Numbered from the stretch's first letter, positions 1-20,750 are shown. The stretch: DNA of 22,687 nt from Leptospira ellisii (GCF_002811955.1 NZ_NPEF01000007.1:1-22687); one strand, 5' to 3'. The notes: generated from the letters alone by a model not told the origin. Numbers and translations are program-made.

Positions 1-1385
1 AGATAGGAGAATACCGAAATGTAGTATTTTAGAATAAACGAATATTCAGATTCCAATCCGTAACCCAGCTCGTCCAAAACCTCGAGAATCTTCCTGCGAT
101 CCCTTACGGTCAGAGAATTGAGCCATTTCATATATCCCGGCCCCAATTCCAAACGTTTGGATTGCGCCGTGAAAGGCGGTTCCTGTTCCGGGATCCGTGA
201 CGGGATCCGATCCGCTTCCTCGGTTTTCGCAGGTTCGAAGGACGGCTCCGGATCCCGAACCTTGGAGATCAACGTCTCCAATTCCGGATTAAATATTTCG
301 GAACGTTTCCGTTCCAAATCGGGAGACAACGTAACGGGAGTTTTGAACTTTTCCGGATCCCTTAAGAAAGCCGGCGTTATAAACCCCTCAGCCTTCAATT
401 CGAACGGAAGAACGAAGATCGAAGAGCCTTCTTTCTTGATCTCTTTAAGAGTGATCGGAGAGGTTTTTAAATCGAAGTCCACCTCTTCTGACGAAAGCGT
501 TTTGATCTCTTCGCCTTTGTCCTTTTCCAAAAGTTCGATCGCCTTCTGTTTGGCGACCTGTAGTCCGTTGACCCCTTTGGAGATATGAGCGACGATTTCC
601 TGAATCTCCTTGCCTTCCTTATCCGAAAAAAGATCGCGTCTCATCCTTAAAAGACGAACCGTCAAATCGATCAGGAACAGAAAAGCGAACAGCCCGGATA
701 AGAACAAAAATCCCAAACCTTCGTTCCCGGGTTTCAGAATCAGGATCCCTTTGACGAACGAGTACGAATTCTCCGGAGCCGCGTAATAATATCCGATGAA
801 CGGAAACTTACCGATCGTCAGACGCGTGACTTCGTTTTGAGAGCGTCCCAGATCCGATATGAGAACGGAGGCGATCTGATCTCCGTTGATTCCGTGATAT
901 TGTTTCCCGGGCTCCAGATATCCGCCGAACTTCAGATCGGGGACGAGAATCGAATCCGTACCTCCAAAGGAAAGCCGCAGCCGATCCTCGCGTATTTCCG
1001 CAAGGATCATTTTTTTTTCCGTAGGATCGGGAATACAAAGGACCAGGGCTGATTTCAAAAAGAACAGACGACTCGCGCCTTCCTTTAAGGTTTCGGAAAG
1101 CAGTTTCCCCTCCGAATCCTTGCGTCCGGTCAGCTCAGATTCCGAAACCGACTTTATGCCGGAAATCGCGGGAAATTCGAGCTGTATCTTTTCCGGATCC
1201 GACATCGATTTCATATTTCGAATTCCGTTCTCCAAACGTCCGAGTTCCTCGTTGAAGTTTACAAAAACGGAATGTATTCTGGATTTAAAATAAACGCCTT
1301 CCGGAAAATAGGGAACGAAAAGATAATAAAAAAAGGAAAGTACGGAAACTGTCAGCAACGCGATCCTAAGTTTAAGGCCGATCAT
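1..1385 (-). CDS. Membrane sensor-like protein, partial (C-terminus outside window)
   Basis: I translated this from the complement of the ATG at 1385. The frame stays open for 461 codons to the left edge, so the 3' end is missing. An N-terminal hydrophobic segment (about residues 7-26) is followed by an extracytoplasmic region (about 30-218) and a second membrane helix (about 222-245). A basic stop-transfer stretch follows (RLLRMRRD, 244-251). The cytoplasmic part begins with a charged, probably helical stretch (255-300), then a Pro/Glu-rich linker (380-405). This N-in/loop-out/C-in layout is typical of a receptor that passes a signal to a cytoplasmic output domain, but the output domain lies beyond the window, so no enzyme activity can be named. 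It starts 5 nt after the stop of the gene at 1391-2320, so the two are almost certainly co-transcribed. No family recognised. Confidence 0.8.
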   Translation of the reverse strand, partial: MIGLKLRIALLTVSVLSFFYYLFVPYFPEGVYFKSRIHSVFVNFNEELGRLENGIRNMKSMSDPEKIQLEFPAISGIKSVSESELTGRKDSEGKLLSETLKEGASRLFFLKSALVLCIPDPTEKKMILAEIREDRLRLSFGGTDSILVPDLKFGGYLEPGKQYHGINGDQIASVLISDLGRSQNEVTRLTIGKFPFIGYYYAAPENSYSFVKGILILKPGNEGLGFLFLSGLFAFLFLIDLTVRLLRMRRDLFSDKEGKEIQEIVAHISKGVNGLQVAKQKAIELLEKDKGEEIKTLSSEEVDFDLKTSPITLKEIKKEGSSIFVLPFELKAEGFITPAFLRDPEKFKTPVTLSPDLERKRSEIFNPELETLISKVRDPEPSFEPAKTEEADRIPSRIPEQEPPFTAQSKRLELGPGYMKWLNSLTVRDRRKILEVLDELGYGLESEYSFILKYYISVFSY

Positions 1386-1390
1386 AATTC

Positions 1391-2320
1391 TCAGGTCTCC
1401 CGCTTCAAAAGAAGTAGAATTTTCAGGAACACGTCTCTCAATCTAAGTATCTTCTCTCTACGATCGAATTCCTGTTCAACTAAAATGGAATGTACTAAAC
1501 TGGAGGAAAGTATTCCCAAACCGCACATTGCGGATAGAAAAAAAACGAACAAAAGGATCTGCAGGGTCTGTTTGGTTCGGGAGCCCTTATCGTACGAAAG
1601 ATAAATCGTGTTCGTTCCGATCTTATTCTTCTCCCATAAAGTCCGATCCTTCCATTCCTTCACTGGTTTGTTGAACTCGGCGAGAATCTCTTCCAGATTT
1701 TCCGGATAACTCAAGGAACGAAGATCGTTGGATGCGATCAGCGAATCGTTTCCCGTTCTGCCGGATTCGAAAATCCAATACACCTGTTTATCGCGGATAT
1801 TAAACGGAAGCGATATCTGTTTTCCGAGCGCGAAACCTTTCATCCAAAGAAACCACTCTCCGCTACGGGTACGATACAGGGGAATTCCGGAACGATCGAA
1901 ATTGAAATCGGAAGGAGCGATCTTTAAATCTCCCAATCTCAAATCCCCGTTGAACACCTCCTTCGTCTCCTCGCTCGCATACGCGAGCCGATACGAAGAA
2001 TCGTAGATTTTCAGGGATTTTAATTCCAAATTCTTCAAAAGAGTTTCTCCCAATTCTTTAACGTTTCGATCGGGAGGAAAGTTGCGGATCGCGGATTCTA
2101 TCTTGGAAGCCGCTTCGAACAAAGGAGCCTTTCTGGATTGGTTCCAAACTTTTAGGAAATTCTCCCGTTTCAAATGGCCTTCGTTTCCCGCCGGATTCAA
2201 CGGAAACACCGCGGCGGACTCTTTCGATTCATCGTGAAAAAAAGAGATGGAAACCGGAATCAGCCCGATTAGAATGAGCGTTAGAGCCGAGACGATTTTT
2301 ATGTAAAAGTTGGACGTCAC
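1391..2320 (-). CDS. Two-TM membrane protein with large periplasmic domain, function unknown
   Basis: The protein has 309 residues and a GTG start; I see no better start, because the first membrane helix (about 9-28) begins right after it. A periplasmic region of roughly 215 residues follows. A second helix (TLQILLFVFFLSAMCGLGIL, about 252-271) comes next, then a short basic cytoplasmic tail of about 35 residues. The periplasmic part has aromatic/charged stretches reminiscent of extracytoplasmic sensor folds, but I recognise no motif. With no catalytic domain of its own, it could be a partner of the sensor-like protein encoded 5 nt downstream (1-1385), which has the same membrane layout. The pair may form one receptor complex; this is inference. 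A GATAAT hexamer lies just upstream on this strand, without a convincing -35. Confidence 0.8.
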   Translation of the reverse strand: MTSNFYIKIVSALTLILIGLIPVSISFFHDESKESAAVFPLNPAGNEGHLKRENFLKVWNQSRKAPLFEAASKIESAIRNFPPDRNVKELGETLLKNLELKSLKIYDSSYRLAYASEETKEVFNGDLRLGDLKIAPSDFNFDRSGIPLYRTRSGEWFLWMKGFALGKQISLPFNIRDKQVYWIFESGRTGNDSLIASNDLRSLSYPENLEEILAEFNKPVKEWKDRTLWEKNKIGTNTIYLSYDKGSRTKQTLQILLFVFFLSAMCGLGILSSSLVHSILVEQEFDRREKILRLRDVFLKILLLLKRET

Positions 2321-2329
2321 TGTTCTTAT

Positions 2330-2363
<34 letters not shown>

Positions 2364-2378
2364 ACCTGATATAAATTT

Positions 2379-3343
2379 ATGATCTTTTACATGTTCATTG
2401 ACGGAATCGGCTTCGGTCCCGACGATCCGGCGACAAATCCGTTTTCCAAATACGCGAAATCGTTTTTTCTACCCCTCGCCGGAAAACCGATTCCCCCAAA
2501 CTCTCCGGAAATCCTGAAGAATACGGTTTTTCTCAAAACCGACGCTTCTTTGGGGATCAAAGGTCTTCCGCAAAGCGCGACCGGCCAGACTTCCCTTTGG
2601 ACGGGAATTAACGCGTGCAAGGTGTTGCAACGTCATCTGAGCGGCTTTCCCACCTTCACTCTCAAAAAGATCATCAGCAAATATTCGATTCTGCGAATCC
2701 TAAACGAACACGGATTTAAGGCGGATCTTTTGAACTGCTATACCCCGGCCTTCGGTGAACACATCAAAAAAAATCCGCGTCATATTTCGGCGTCTACCCT
2801 GATTCAAATGGCGAGCGATCGCCCATTGAAGGGAATGGACGATCTTCGGAACGGGACCGGTCTGTATATGGATATCACCCACGAATATCTTAAGGAATTT
2901 TCCAGAGGATATCTGGCGGAATCGGACGATCTGTTTCGAATCCGAAATCCGTACGAAACCGGAAAGTCGATCGTCGACAACTGTAAGCGGGAAGATTACG
3001 CTCTTTGCATATACGAATTTTTTCTCACCGACAAGGTAGGACACAAAATGCACTGGGAAGCCGCCGAAAAATACATCGGCGAACTGGAATCGTTTTTGAC
3101 GGGTGTGACCGAAGCGATGAATCCGGAAGAAGATCAGCTGATCGTGACTTCCGACCACGGAAATTTGGAGAATCTGACCGTGGACGTCCATACGACCAAT
3201 CCCGTGCCTACGATCCTCTACGGAAAATATACGGACATTCTGACCAATAAGATCAAAGCGATCGTCGATATTCCCGTCGCAATCTACGACCTTTTCGGAA
3301 TCGACATCGAACTTCGGGACGAGGAATTCATCAAAACGGAAGT

Positions 3344-3347
<4 letters not shown>
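2379..3347 (+). CDS. Alkaline phosphatase superfamily metalloenzyme (iPGM/phosphopentomutase-like)
   Basis: This 322-residue soluble protein has the metal-binding pattern of the alkaline phosphatase superfamily, in the branch of cofactor-independent phosphoglycerate mutase and phosphopentomutase. Visible pieces are D8 in the opening FIDGIGFG strand, a Thr/Ser nucleophile region SATGQTSLW (66-74), FFLTDKVGH (D218, H222), VTSDHGNLENL (D259, H260) and H271 before TNPVP. In this superfamily these residues bind two divalent metals and the phosphorylated intermediate. At 322 residues it is shorter than classical iPGM (about 510) and lacks room for a full second domain, so a mutase role is unsafe; a phosphatase or phosphotransferase with unknown substrate is as likely. 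It is divergent from the operon to its left (58 nt apart) and its stop overlaps the stop of the convergent TPR gene on its right. Confidence 0.85.
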
Positions 3348-6075
<2,728 letters not shown>

Positions 6076-6093
6076 AGAAGGAACGTCTTGCTA

Positions 6094-6099
6094 ATTATA
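6094..6099 (-). promoter_or_regulatory. Candidate -10 box (TATAAT) for the Fn3-repeat operon
   Basis: A perfect TATAAT on the minus strand lies 18 nt before the ATG at 6075. Transcription would begin about 10-12 nt before the start codon, giving a very short leader with no Shine-Dalgarno sequence. No good -35 hexamer is seen at the normal distance, so this is tentative. Confidence 0.35.
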
Positions 6100-6183
6100 T
6101 CGACCTGCGTTTCCTTCGAATTTAACACAGATTTGCTTTCGGTAGCTTTTTAAAAAAGAAACTTCCGCTCGGGAGATTTGAGT

Positions 6184-6212
6184 TTGACTTTTGCTGAACG
6201 GTCGATTAGACA
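6184..6212 (+). promoter_or_regulatory. Weak candidate sigma70 promoter for the methyltransferase gene
   Basis: TTGACT (6184-6189), a 17-nt spacer and TAGACA (6207-6212) lie about 20 nt upstream of the ATG at 6234. The -35 is close to consensus and the -10 is poor. A CATAAT at 6211-6216 is nearer to consensus but the spacer would be 21 nt. Confidence 0.25.
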
Positions 6213-6233
6213 TAATGCGGGAAGCGTGCCGTT

Positions 6234-6896
6234 ATGAGCGATTTGGATTATTACGAGGATCCGGAATATCAGAATTTTCTGATATCCAGTAAGCGGAGGG
6301 AACTCACTCCACCCGAAGTCGTATTCAAACACTTTCAATTTAAGGAAGCCAATCACTTGGTCGATTTCGGAATGGGATTGGGATTTTTTACCTTAGAATT
6401 GAAAAAACAACTTCCGAAAGAAGCTTGGATATGGGGCGGCGAATGCCAACAGGATCTCCTAGACGAAGTCCTTCACTGGAAGAACCGGGAGGAAGTCTCC
6501 AACTTCACGCCTTTCTTTATAGAAAAGTCCGATCACCCGTTGTTGCCGGAATGGATTCCGAATCCGGACGCGATTTTCGCCTCTTTGGTTTTGTCCACGT
6601 TCCCCGATCCCGGTTTAGCAATGGACGGTTTGATCCGCTCCATGAAACGGGGCGGCAAACTGGTGGTCCTCGATTGGGTCAAAAACGAATATTCGATCGG
6701 TCCTAAAATCAACGATAAGATCTCCCTGGATAAGATGAAATTCTTAGCGGAACTGTATCATTTGGAAATCGTAAAAAACGTAAGGATCTCCGAACACGTC
6801 TACGGTTTGGAAGTGATCGCTGGTAAGGATTTCGAGTACGGTTTTTACGATCTAAAGGAAGAGGAGGATACTACGGACGAATTCATACGTTCGTAG
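6234..6896 (+). CDS. Class I SAM-dependent methyltransferase
   Basis: This is a 220-residue soluble protein with the Rossmann-type methyltransferase order. Motif I is LVDFGMGLGFFT (42-53), the S-adenosylmethionine-binding glycine loop. An acidic residue ends the second strand (GGEC, E70). The fourth strand is DAIFASLVLSTFPD (112-125), followed by the usual MKRGGKLVVLDW strand (137-148). It resembles the UbiE/methyltransferase-11 group of small-molecule enzymes, but the acceptor cannot be read from the sequence. The C-terminus is acidic (DLKEEEDTTDEF). It stands alone: divergent from the Fn3-repeat operon, with which it shares a 158-nt intergenic region, and convergent with the sugar transferase-ferritin fusion. 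The RBS is weak (GGGAAG about 10 nt upstream of the ATG). Confidence 0.82.
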   Translation: MSDLDYYEDPEYQNFLISSKRRELTPPEVVFKHFQFKEANHLVDFGMGLGFFTLELKKQLPKEAWIWGGECQQDLLDEVLHWKNREEVSNFTPFFIEKSDHPLLPEWIPNPDAIFASLVLSTFPDPGLAMDGLIRSMKRGGKLVVLDWVKNEYSIGPKINDKISLDKMKFLAELYHLEIVKNVRISEHVYGLEVIAGKDFEYGFYDLKEEEDTTDEFIRS

Positions 6897-6919
6897 AATG
6901 TATCCGCTCTTGAAAACAA

Positions 6920-6958
6920 ATCGATGCGGATCTTTTGCAACGAAGGGTCCGCATCGAT
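6920..6958 (-). terminator. Strong stem-loop between convergent genes, probable terminator
   Basis: A perfect 11-bp inverted repeat, ATCGATGCGGA (6920-6930) and TCCGCATCGAT (6948-6958), can be extended by two inner pairs. Read on the minus strand the stem is followed by TTTGTTTTC, a U-rich tail, about 40 nt after the stop of the 6999-8303 gene. On the plus strand no U-tract follows, so it fits best as a terminator for the minus-strand gene, though it may also act for the methyltransferase. Confidence 0.6.
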
Positions 6959-6998
6959 CATCAATAGGATCTTTCCAAGAAAGAAAGTTTCAAAGGAT

Positions 6999-8303
6999 TC
7001 ATGAAACGACCTTAAATCGAAAACCGGGATGATTTAACTTCAAAGTCAATCCTTCGAGGATACAATCCTCCGTGTAACTCGCGATCTCCCGAAACTTCAG
7101 GAACGTTTTCCAATTGGAAATTCCCAATACCCGAAACGTTTTCCGATGATCCAAAATCACAGCGATACAAGCGGCAAAGGCGACCGTTCTCCACAACCAT
7201 CGGAAAATAAATTTCGTAAAAAAATTCCTTATGCGGACCCGGAAAAAATCCCCGTGAAATCTGAGATGTTTCTCCTCGTCCTTGACGATCTCAAGAAGCG
7301 CCGTTTTCACGAAACCATCCGGAATCTTGTCGGCGAGTTTACGATAAAAGCAGATTCCGACCACCTCGGCCGCGAGCAAAACCATGAGTTTGAGACGGAT
7401 CCCGAGTAGCCTTCTCCCTAAGTGAAACAGACGTTCCGTCCAGTTGGAACCGAGAAGTTCGCCCTTAAGCGCGCGAACGCATTCACCCAAAATCCTTGCG
7501 TGCCTCCCCTCCTCCTTTACGAAAAGTTTCAAAGCCTCCCTGTAAAAATCGTCGATTCCGAAAAGAACGACCTTATCGATCTCTTTAGCGATCCTTCCTT
7601 CGCCTGCTTCGCCTAACTGAAACACTGCGAGCGAATACGCGATCGATCTCATCTCGTTCGGATCCAGATTCAGATTTTCGGAGGTGATCGGCGGAAGCGG
7701 GCGATTCTCGTTTTTACGGAAATGTTGTCTCCACGAATTCCAGCGGACGCCGGTTTTACGTTTCAAAAGCGAAGTTCTTAATTTTTTTCGAATCGTCTCC
7801 TTGCCTACTAAGTTCATCGCGAAGGTCAGAAATACGATTTTGAGATCGATCCGGAAATTCCCGCGTTTGATATACGATCTATCGAAACATAAGGAAACCC
7901 TCGCGCCCATCCCCGAGTAAAGCTGCGATAACCCGGTGATTCCCGGAGACACGTTCCACCGAAACTCGTGGAAGGTTCCGTTCCAACGCAGACGGTCCAC
8001 GTCGGCTTGCGTGAGAGGACGAGGGCCGACCACACGCATATCTCCGGTGAGAATATTCCAAATCTGCGGAAGTTCGTCGATTCCCGTCGCGCGAAGCAAA
8101 CGTCCCAATTTCGTGACGTCTCCGGCTTTCATCGTTCTGAATTTTAGAATTTTAAACTTTCGTTTTGCGATTCCGATCCTTTCCTGCAAAAAGAATACGG
8201 GACGTCCGTCGACGATCAGGATCGTCAAAGCGACTCCGATCAACAAAGGTGCGAACAACGCCAGGGCGGCGAGCGCGGCTAAGAATTCCATAGTTCGTTT
8301 CAT
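6999..8303 (-). CDS. Fusion: bacterial sugar transferase (phosphoglycosyl transferase) + diiron ferritin-like domain
   Basis: The protein has 434 residues. Residues 1-170 are a complete short-form bacterial sugar transferase: a hydrophobic re-entrant/membrane helix (6-31), VFFLQERIG (36-44), FKILKFRTM (50-58), the acidic pair in DELPQIWNIL (D76-E77), GPRP (93-96) and SPGITGLSQ (119-127). Such enzymes attach a sugar phosphate to undecaprenyl phosphate at the membrane to start polysaccharide or glycan synthesis. Residues 215-350 form a ferritin-like bundle with E235, E265-x-x-H268, E313 and E343-x-x-H346; both halves have the same 30-residue spacing, as expected for a diiron site. A possible further membrane helix lies at 366-384. 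Each half is intact and in one frame, so this is a real fusion. The gene is divergent from a two-component system at 8416, whose operators may also control it. The role of the diiron half is unknown. Confidence 0.85.
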   Translation of the reverse strand: MKRTMEFLAALAALALFAPLLIGVALTILIVDGRPVFFLQERIGIAKRKFKILKFRTMKAGDVTKLGRLLRATGIDELPQIWNILTGDMRVVGPRPLTQADVDRLRWNGTFHEFRWNVSPGITGLSQLYSGMGARVSLCFDRSYIKRGNFRIDLKIVFLTFAMNLVGKETIRKKLRTSLLKRKTGVRWNSWRQHFRKNENRPLPPITSENLNLDPNEMRSIAYSLAVFQLGEAGEGRIAKEIDKVVLFGIDDFYREALKLFVKEEGRHARILGECVRALKGELLGSNWTERLFHLGRRLLGIRLKLMVLLAAEVVGICFYRKLADKIPDGFVKTALLEIVKDEEKHLRFHGDFFRVRIRNFFTKFIFRWLWRTVAFAACIAVILDHRKTFRVLGISNWKTFLKFREIASYTEDCILEGLTLKLNHPGFRFKVVS

Positions 8304-8358
8304 GACGGAATCCTAACCGATCCTTGAAAAGGATTCATCCCTTCGAGTGCGTATCCGA

Positions 8359-8374
8359 AAGCACTCAAGTGCTT
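8359..8374. promoter_or_regulatory. Palindromic operator candidate overlapping the -35 box
   Basis: AAGCACT-CA-AGTGCTT is a perfect inverted repeat with 7-bp arms. Its last two bases overlap the TTGACA of the promoter at 8373. The site lies between the divergent sugar transferase-ferritin gene and the response regulator, so a dimeric regulator bound here could act on both. A looser copy of the left arm (GAGTGC at 8345-8350) pairs with GCACTC at 8361-8366. The regulator encoded at 8416 is the obvious candidate ligand, but that is inference. Confidence 0.5.
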
Positions 8375-8402
8375 GACATACCGGACGGAAAAACCTTAGA
8401 AT
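8373..8402 (+). promoter_or_regulatory. Sigma70-type promoter of the two-component operon
   Basis: Consensus TTGACA (8373-8378), an 18-nt spacer and TAGAAT (8397-8402). Transcription should start near 8409, only about 6-7 nt before the ATG at 8416, and no Shine-Dalgarno sequence is present, so the mRNA would be nearly leaderless. This is the best-looking promoter in the window. Confidence 0.65.
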
Positions 8403-8413
8403 CTGTCCGTCCG
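8382..8413. promoter_or_regulatory. Second inverted repeat spanning the -10 box
   Basis: CGGACGGA (8382-8389) and TCCGTCCG (8406-8413) are perfect 8-bp inverted arms separated by 16 nt that contain the -10 hexamer. It ends 2 nt before the ATG. It could be an operator that blocks the promoter, or an RNA/DNA hairpin at the start of the message. Confidence 0.45.
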
Positions 8414-8415
8414 AT

Positions 8416-9143
8416 ATGAACTCCGCTCCCTTACGACTTCTCATCGTGGAAGACAACGAAAAACTCAGAAAAGCGTTCGTCTCGGGTTTAACCCAATCGG
8501 GTCGGATCGTCGTGATGCACGATTGCGGAAGCGGGGAAGAGGCCGTCGAATTTTCCCTGGAGAACGATTTCGACGTTATGCTCACCGATGTCCGATTAGC
8601 GGGAACGTTAAACGGAATCGAAACCGTGATCGCGTTACGTAAGGAATTCCCCCGAAAACCGGCCGTCATATATTCTATCCAGGACAGCGACGAATACTTT
8701 CGATCCTTCCGTAAATCCGGGATATTAAGCCATTATTCCTACGTTAGAAAATCGAACTACCTTCTACCGCAGATGGTCCTTCCTTTGATCGAACTCGCCT
8801 ACGACGGAAAAAGTTTTATCGATCCGGAAATAGAATCGAGAATCGTCGAGGTCAAAGACCGGGACGAAAATTCCCCGATGGAAATCCTGGAACCCAACGA
8901 ACAAATCGTGGCCAAAATGTTGGCGTCCGGAATGAGCAACGAACAGATCGCGGCCCGTTTGGGATTTAAAGATAAACGAACCATCAGCAGAATCAACGGA
9001 CAGATCTACGCCGCTTGGGAATTGAACGAATCCGCCTCCGACGAGAAAGTGGCCAGAACGAGGGCCGCGTTGATCGTGCGGGAAAACCGTTTTTTACAAT
9101 GGGAAGAGGACGGAAAAGCCTACTATAGGAACGGCTCCGGAGA

Positions 9144-9171
<28 letters not shown>
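8416..9171 (+). CDS. Response regulator, receiver domain + NarL/LuxR-like HTH
   Basis: This is a 251-residue cytoplasmic protein. The receiver domain (about 6-125) has the acidic pair E12-D13 in [12 protein letters not shown], the phospho-acceptor D58 in [11 protein letters not shown]87 in AVIYSIQDS and K112 in YVRKS, which is the full active-site set. A helix-turn-helix follows (about 157-200: [20 protein letters not shown], then IAARLGF and [11 protein letters not shown]), similar in position to NarL-type output domains though divergent in sequence. The last 35 residues form an unusual aromatic tail rich in Trp and Tyr ([24 protein letters not shown]). Its 3' end overlaps the histidine kinase gene, so the two form one translationally coupled pair. 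Likely targets are its own palindrome-rich promoter and the divergent sugar transferase-ferritin gene. Confidence 0.88.
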
Positions 9172-11230
<2,059 letters not shown>

Positions 11231-11234
<4 letters not shown>

Positions 11235-11270
11235 AGGAGTTCCTACATTCGGACGAACATTCTCCTTCAA
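11231..11270 (+). terminator. Probable terminator after the histidine kinase
   Basis: Perfect 9-bp arms TTGAAGGAG (11231-11239) and CTCCTTCAA (11262-11270) enclose a loop with a smaller TTCG/CGAA hairpin. A run of five T begins 7 nt after the stem. The left arm contains the TGA stop of the kinase gene. The T-run is not adjacent to the stem, so it is not a textbook terminator. Confidence 0.45.
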
Positions 11271-11299
11271 CGTGCGATTTTTGATCAAAAGGATAAATT

Positions 11300-11316
11300 T
11301 GAGAACTATTTTCTCA
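11300..11316 (-). terminator. Weak stem-loop downstream of mtaB
   Basis: TGAGAA-CTATT-TTCTCA is a 6-bp stem with a 5-nt loop, A/T-rich, about 57 nt after the mtaB stop on the minus strand, followed by AAATTTATCC. It could end the clpC-mtaB operon, but the stem is weak. Confidence 0.25.
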
Positions 11317-11372
11317 CGAAAGAAAATACGAATTTACTTTTTATGAGGAAACATTTCCAAAAAACGTTCCGG

Positions 11373-13464
<2,092 letters not shown>

Positions 13465-13484
13465 AATACGCTCTTTAGAATTCT

Positions 13485-16462
<2,978 letters not shown>

Positions 16463-16540
16463 ATCAGCGCCTTTGTGTTTTATTTGTAATGATTAGACTG
16501 AATTCGCTTCCAAATTCCCACCCGGAGGAGCCGGATCGGT

Positions 16541-16584
<44 letters not shown>

Positions 16585-16601
16585 TTAGCGTAAATTCCGG
16601 G

Positions 16602-17390
<789 letters not shown>

Positions 17391-17538
17391 CGTCAGTAAT
17401 CGCCGTTCTAGTTGGAAAAAGGTCGGAACTACGTATCAACCGATTCTATTTTAAAAGATGTTAGAGTTCCCACACAAGCGGGATTTCACGCGGACGTTTT
17501 GTCGGACCAAATATTAAACCGAAACTTTTTACTTTACG

Positions 17539-19591
<2,053 letters not shown>

Positions 19592-19631
19592 CAAAAAACT
19601 CTTAAAATTGGAAGGGAAAATCTTCCTTAGT

Positions 19632-19682
<51 letters not shown>

Positions 19683-19715
19683 TCGCTAACGGAGCCTTCT
19701 TAAGTTAAAAATAAC

Positions 19716-20741
19716 ATGAGCTCCAATCAAGTCTGTTCGTTTCAGTTCGTATCCAGCGATTCCGCTTCTTCCATCTACATTCTCTTTACGGGGGTCATCG
19801 ATCTTCAACAGACTAAGATCGATCGATTGGAACTGATCGCCGTCGGCCAACCAGAAAACATTTCCCCCATTCGATTGTCGGTATCGACTTACAAGGATGT
19901 GGTGAACCTTTGTCAGAAGCTGAAGTACGAAGGTAAGCAGTTAAAGAATCTCACGAATAAATTGACCGAGCTGTTTCAAGCCAACGGAAAATCCGACGAC
20001 TTTATGGAACAGATCATGCATTACATGAAGAGCAAGGATAAGGAAAAAATTTCTTACCTACTCAATCAGGTCATAAACCAGGCGGCGGGAAATTCCAAAC
20101 CGGAAATCCAAATCCATTATACGATTTTGGACCGTGCCCGTTTGGACGAGGAGAGTCAAAGTTTCTCCGCTTCAAACTCCTCGACCTCGACTTCCGAAGA
20201 ATCCTCCCGTTTCGACGACGAAGACCTTCCTTCGCTGGAATCCTCCTCCGAACCGTACCGCTCTACGGAACCCGTGGATCATTTCATTCCCGCCGGAGCA
20301 AGAATCATTCCGATGAAATACGTCCTATCCCCCGTTTCCGGCGTTCAGATCAACACGTTAAAACCGGGGGACAAGATCATGATCCAGCTGTTGAAAGCCG
20401 ACGCTTCTTCGCAAAGCATCATCGAATCCATGAAACTGGAAACGCCGGAAGGACAAATCCGTCCGGTTCCGGGAACGGTCGTTACCTCCAAAAACAACGG
20501 AGTCGAAAACGAAACCCTGATCCAAATCGGATCGGATATATTCGGAAAAATTTATGAAGAGGAAAACTCCATCAAGGTGAAACCCTACACCGGAGAAAAA
20601 CCGATCCAAACTTCCGCCGCGGTAAAACCTTCCGCGAAAAGTTCCAGTTCCTCGGAAGATTCCGGACTTTTGATCACGATATTGATCGCCTTCGGAATTT
20701 TGGGGATCGCTATGACCGCCATTTTCGTATTCCTACTCTGA
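19716..20741 (+). CDS. C-terminally membrane-anchored protein, function unknown
   Basis: The protein has 341 residues. The N-terminal part (1-140) is a soluble alpha/beta region opening with SFQFVSSDSASSIYILFTGV, then a helical part rich in Lys. A Ser/Glu/Asp low-complexity linker covers about 147-185. A second, mainly beta domain follows (about 190-295: MKYVLSPVSGVQINTLKPGD, KIMIQLLKA), then a second Ser-rich linker. A single C-terminal helix (about 315-340, GLLITILIAFGILGIAMTAI) ends the chain. It is thus a tail-anchored protein with nearly all its mass in the cytoplasm. The next gene starts 9 nt downstream and encodes a multi-pass membrane protein, a likely partner. No family is recognised with confidence. 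The ATG has a poor RBS but is the first available start. Confidence 0.8.
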   Translation: MSSNQVCSFQFVSSDSASSIYILFTGVIDLQQTKIDRLELIAVGQPENISPIRLSVSTYKDVVNLCQKLKYEGKQLKNLTNKLTELFQANGKSDDFMEQIMHYMKSKDKEKISYLLNQVINQAAGNSKPEIQIHYTILDRARLDEESQSFSASNSSTSTSEESSRFDDEDLPSLESSSEPYRSTEPVDHFIPAGARIIPMKYVLSPVSGVQINTLKPGDKIMIQLLKADASSQSIIESMKLETPEGQIRPVPGTVVTSKNNGVENETLIQIGSDIFGKIYEEENSIKVKPYTGEKPIQTSAAVKPSAKSSSSSEDSGLLITILIAFGILGIAMTAIFVFLL

Positions 20742-20750
20742 TTAAAATTT

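Noticed and set aside
186..210. Direct repeat GGGATCCG x2
   Set aside because: It encodes RIPSRIP in a Pro/Glu-rich linker of the partial gene; too short to be a DNA element.
118..588. A 156-codon plus-strand open frame near the left edge
   Set aside because: It is the complement of the partial membrane protein gene, which is open for 461 codons with a coherent signal-anchor and TM layout.
17391..17538. Terminator after lolD
   Set aside because: Only a 4-bp TCCC/GGGA stem is present and no T-run follows; not enough to call.
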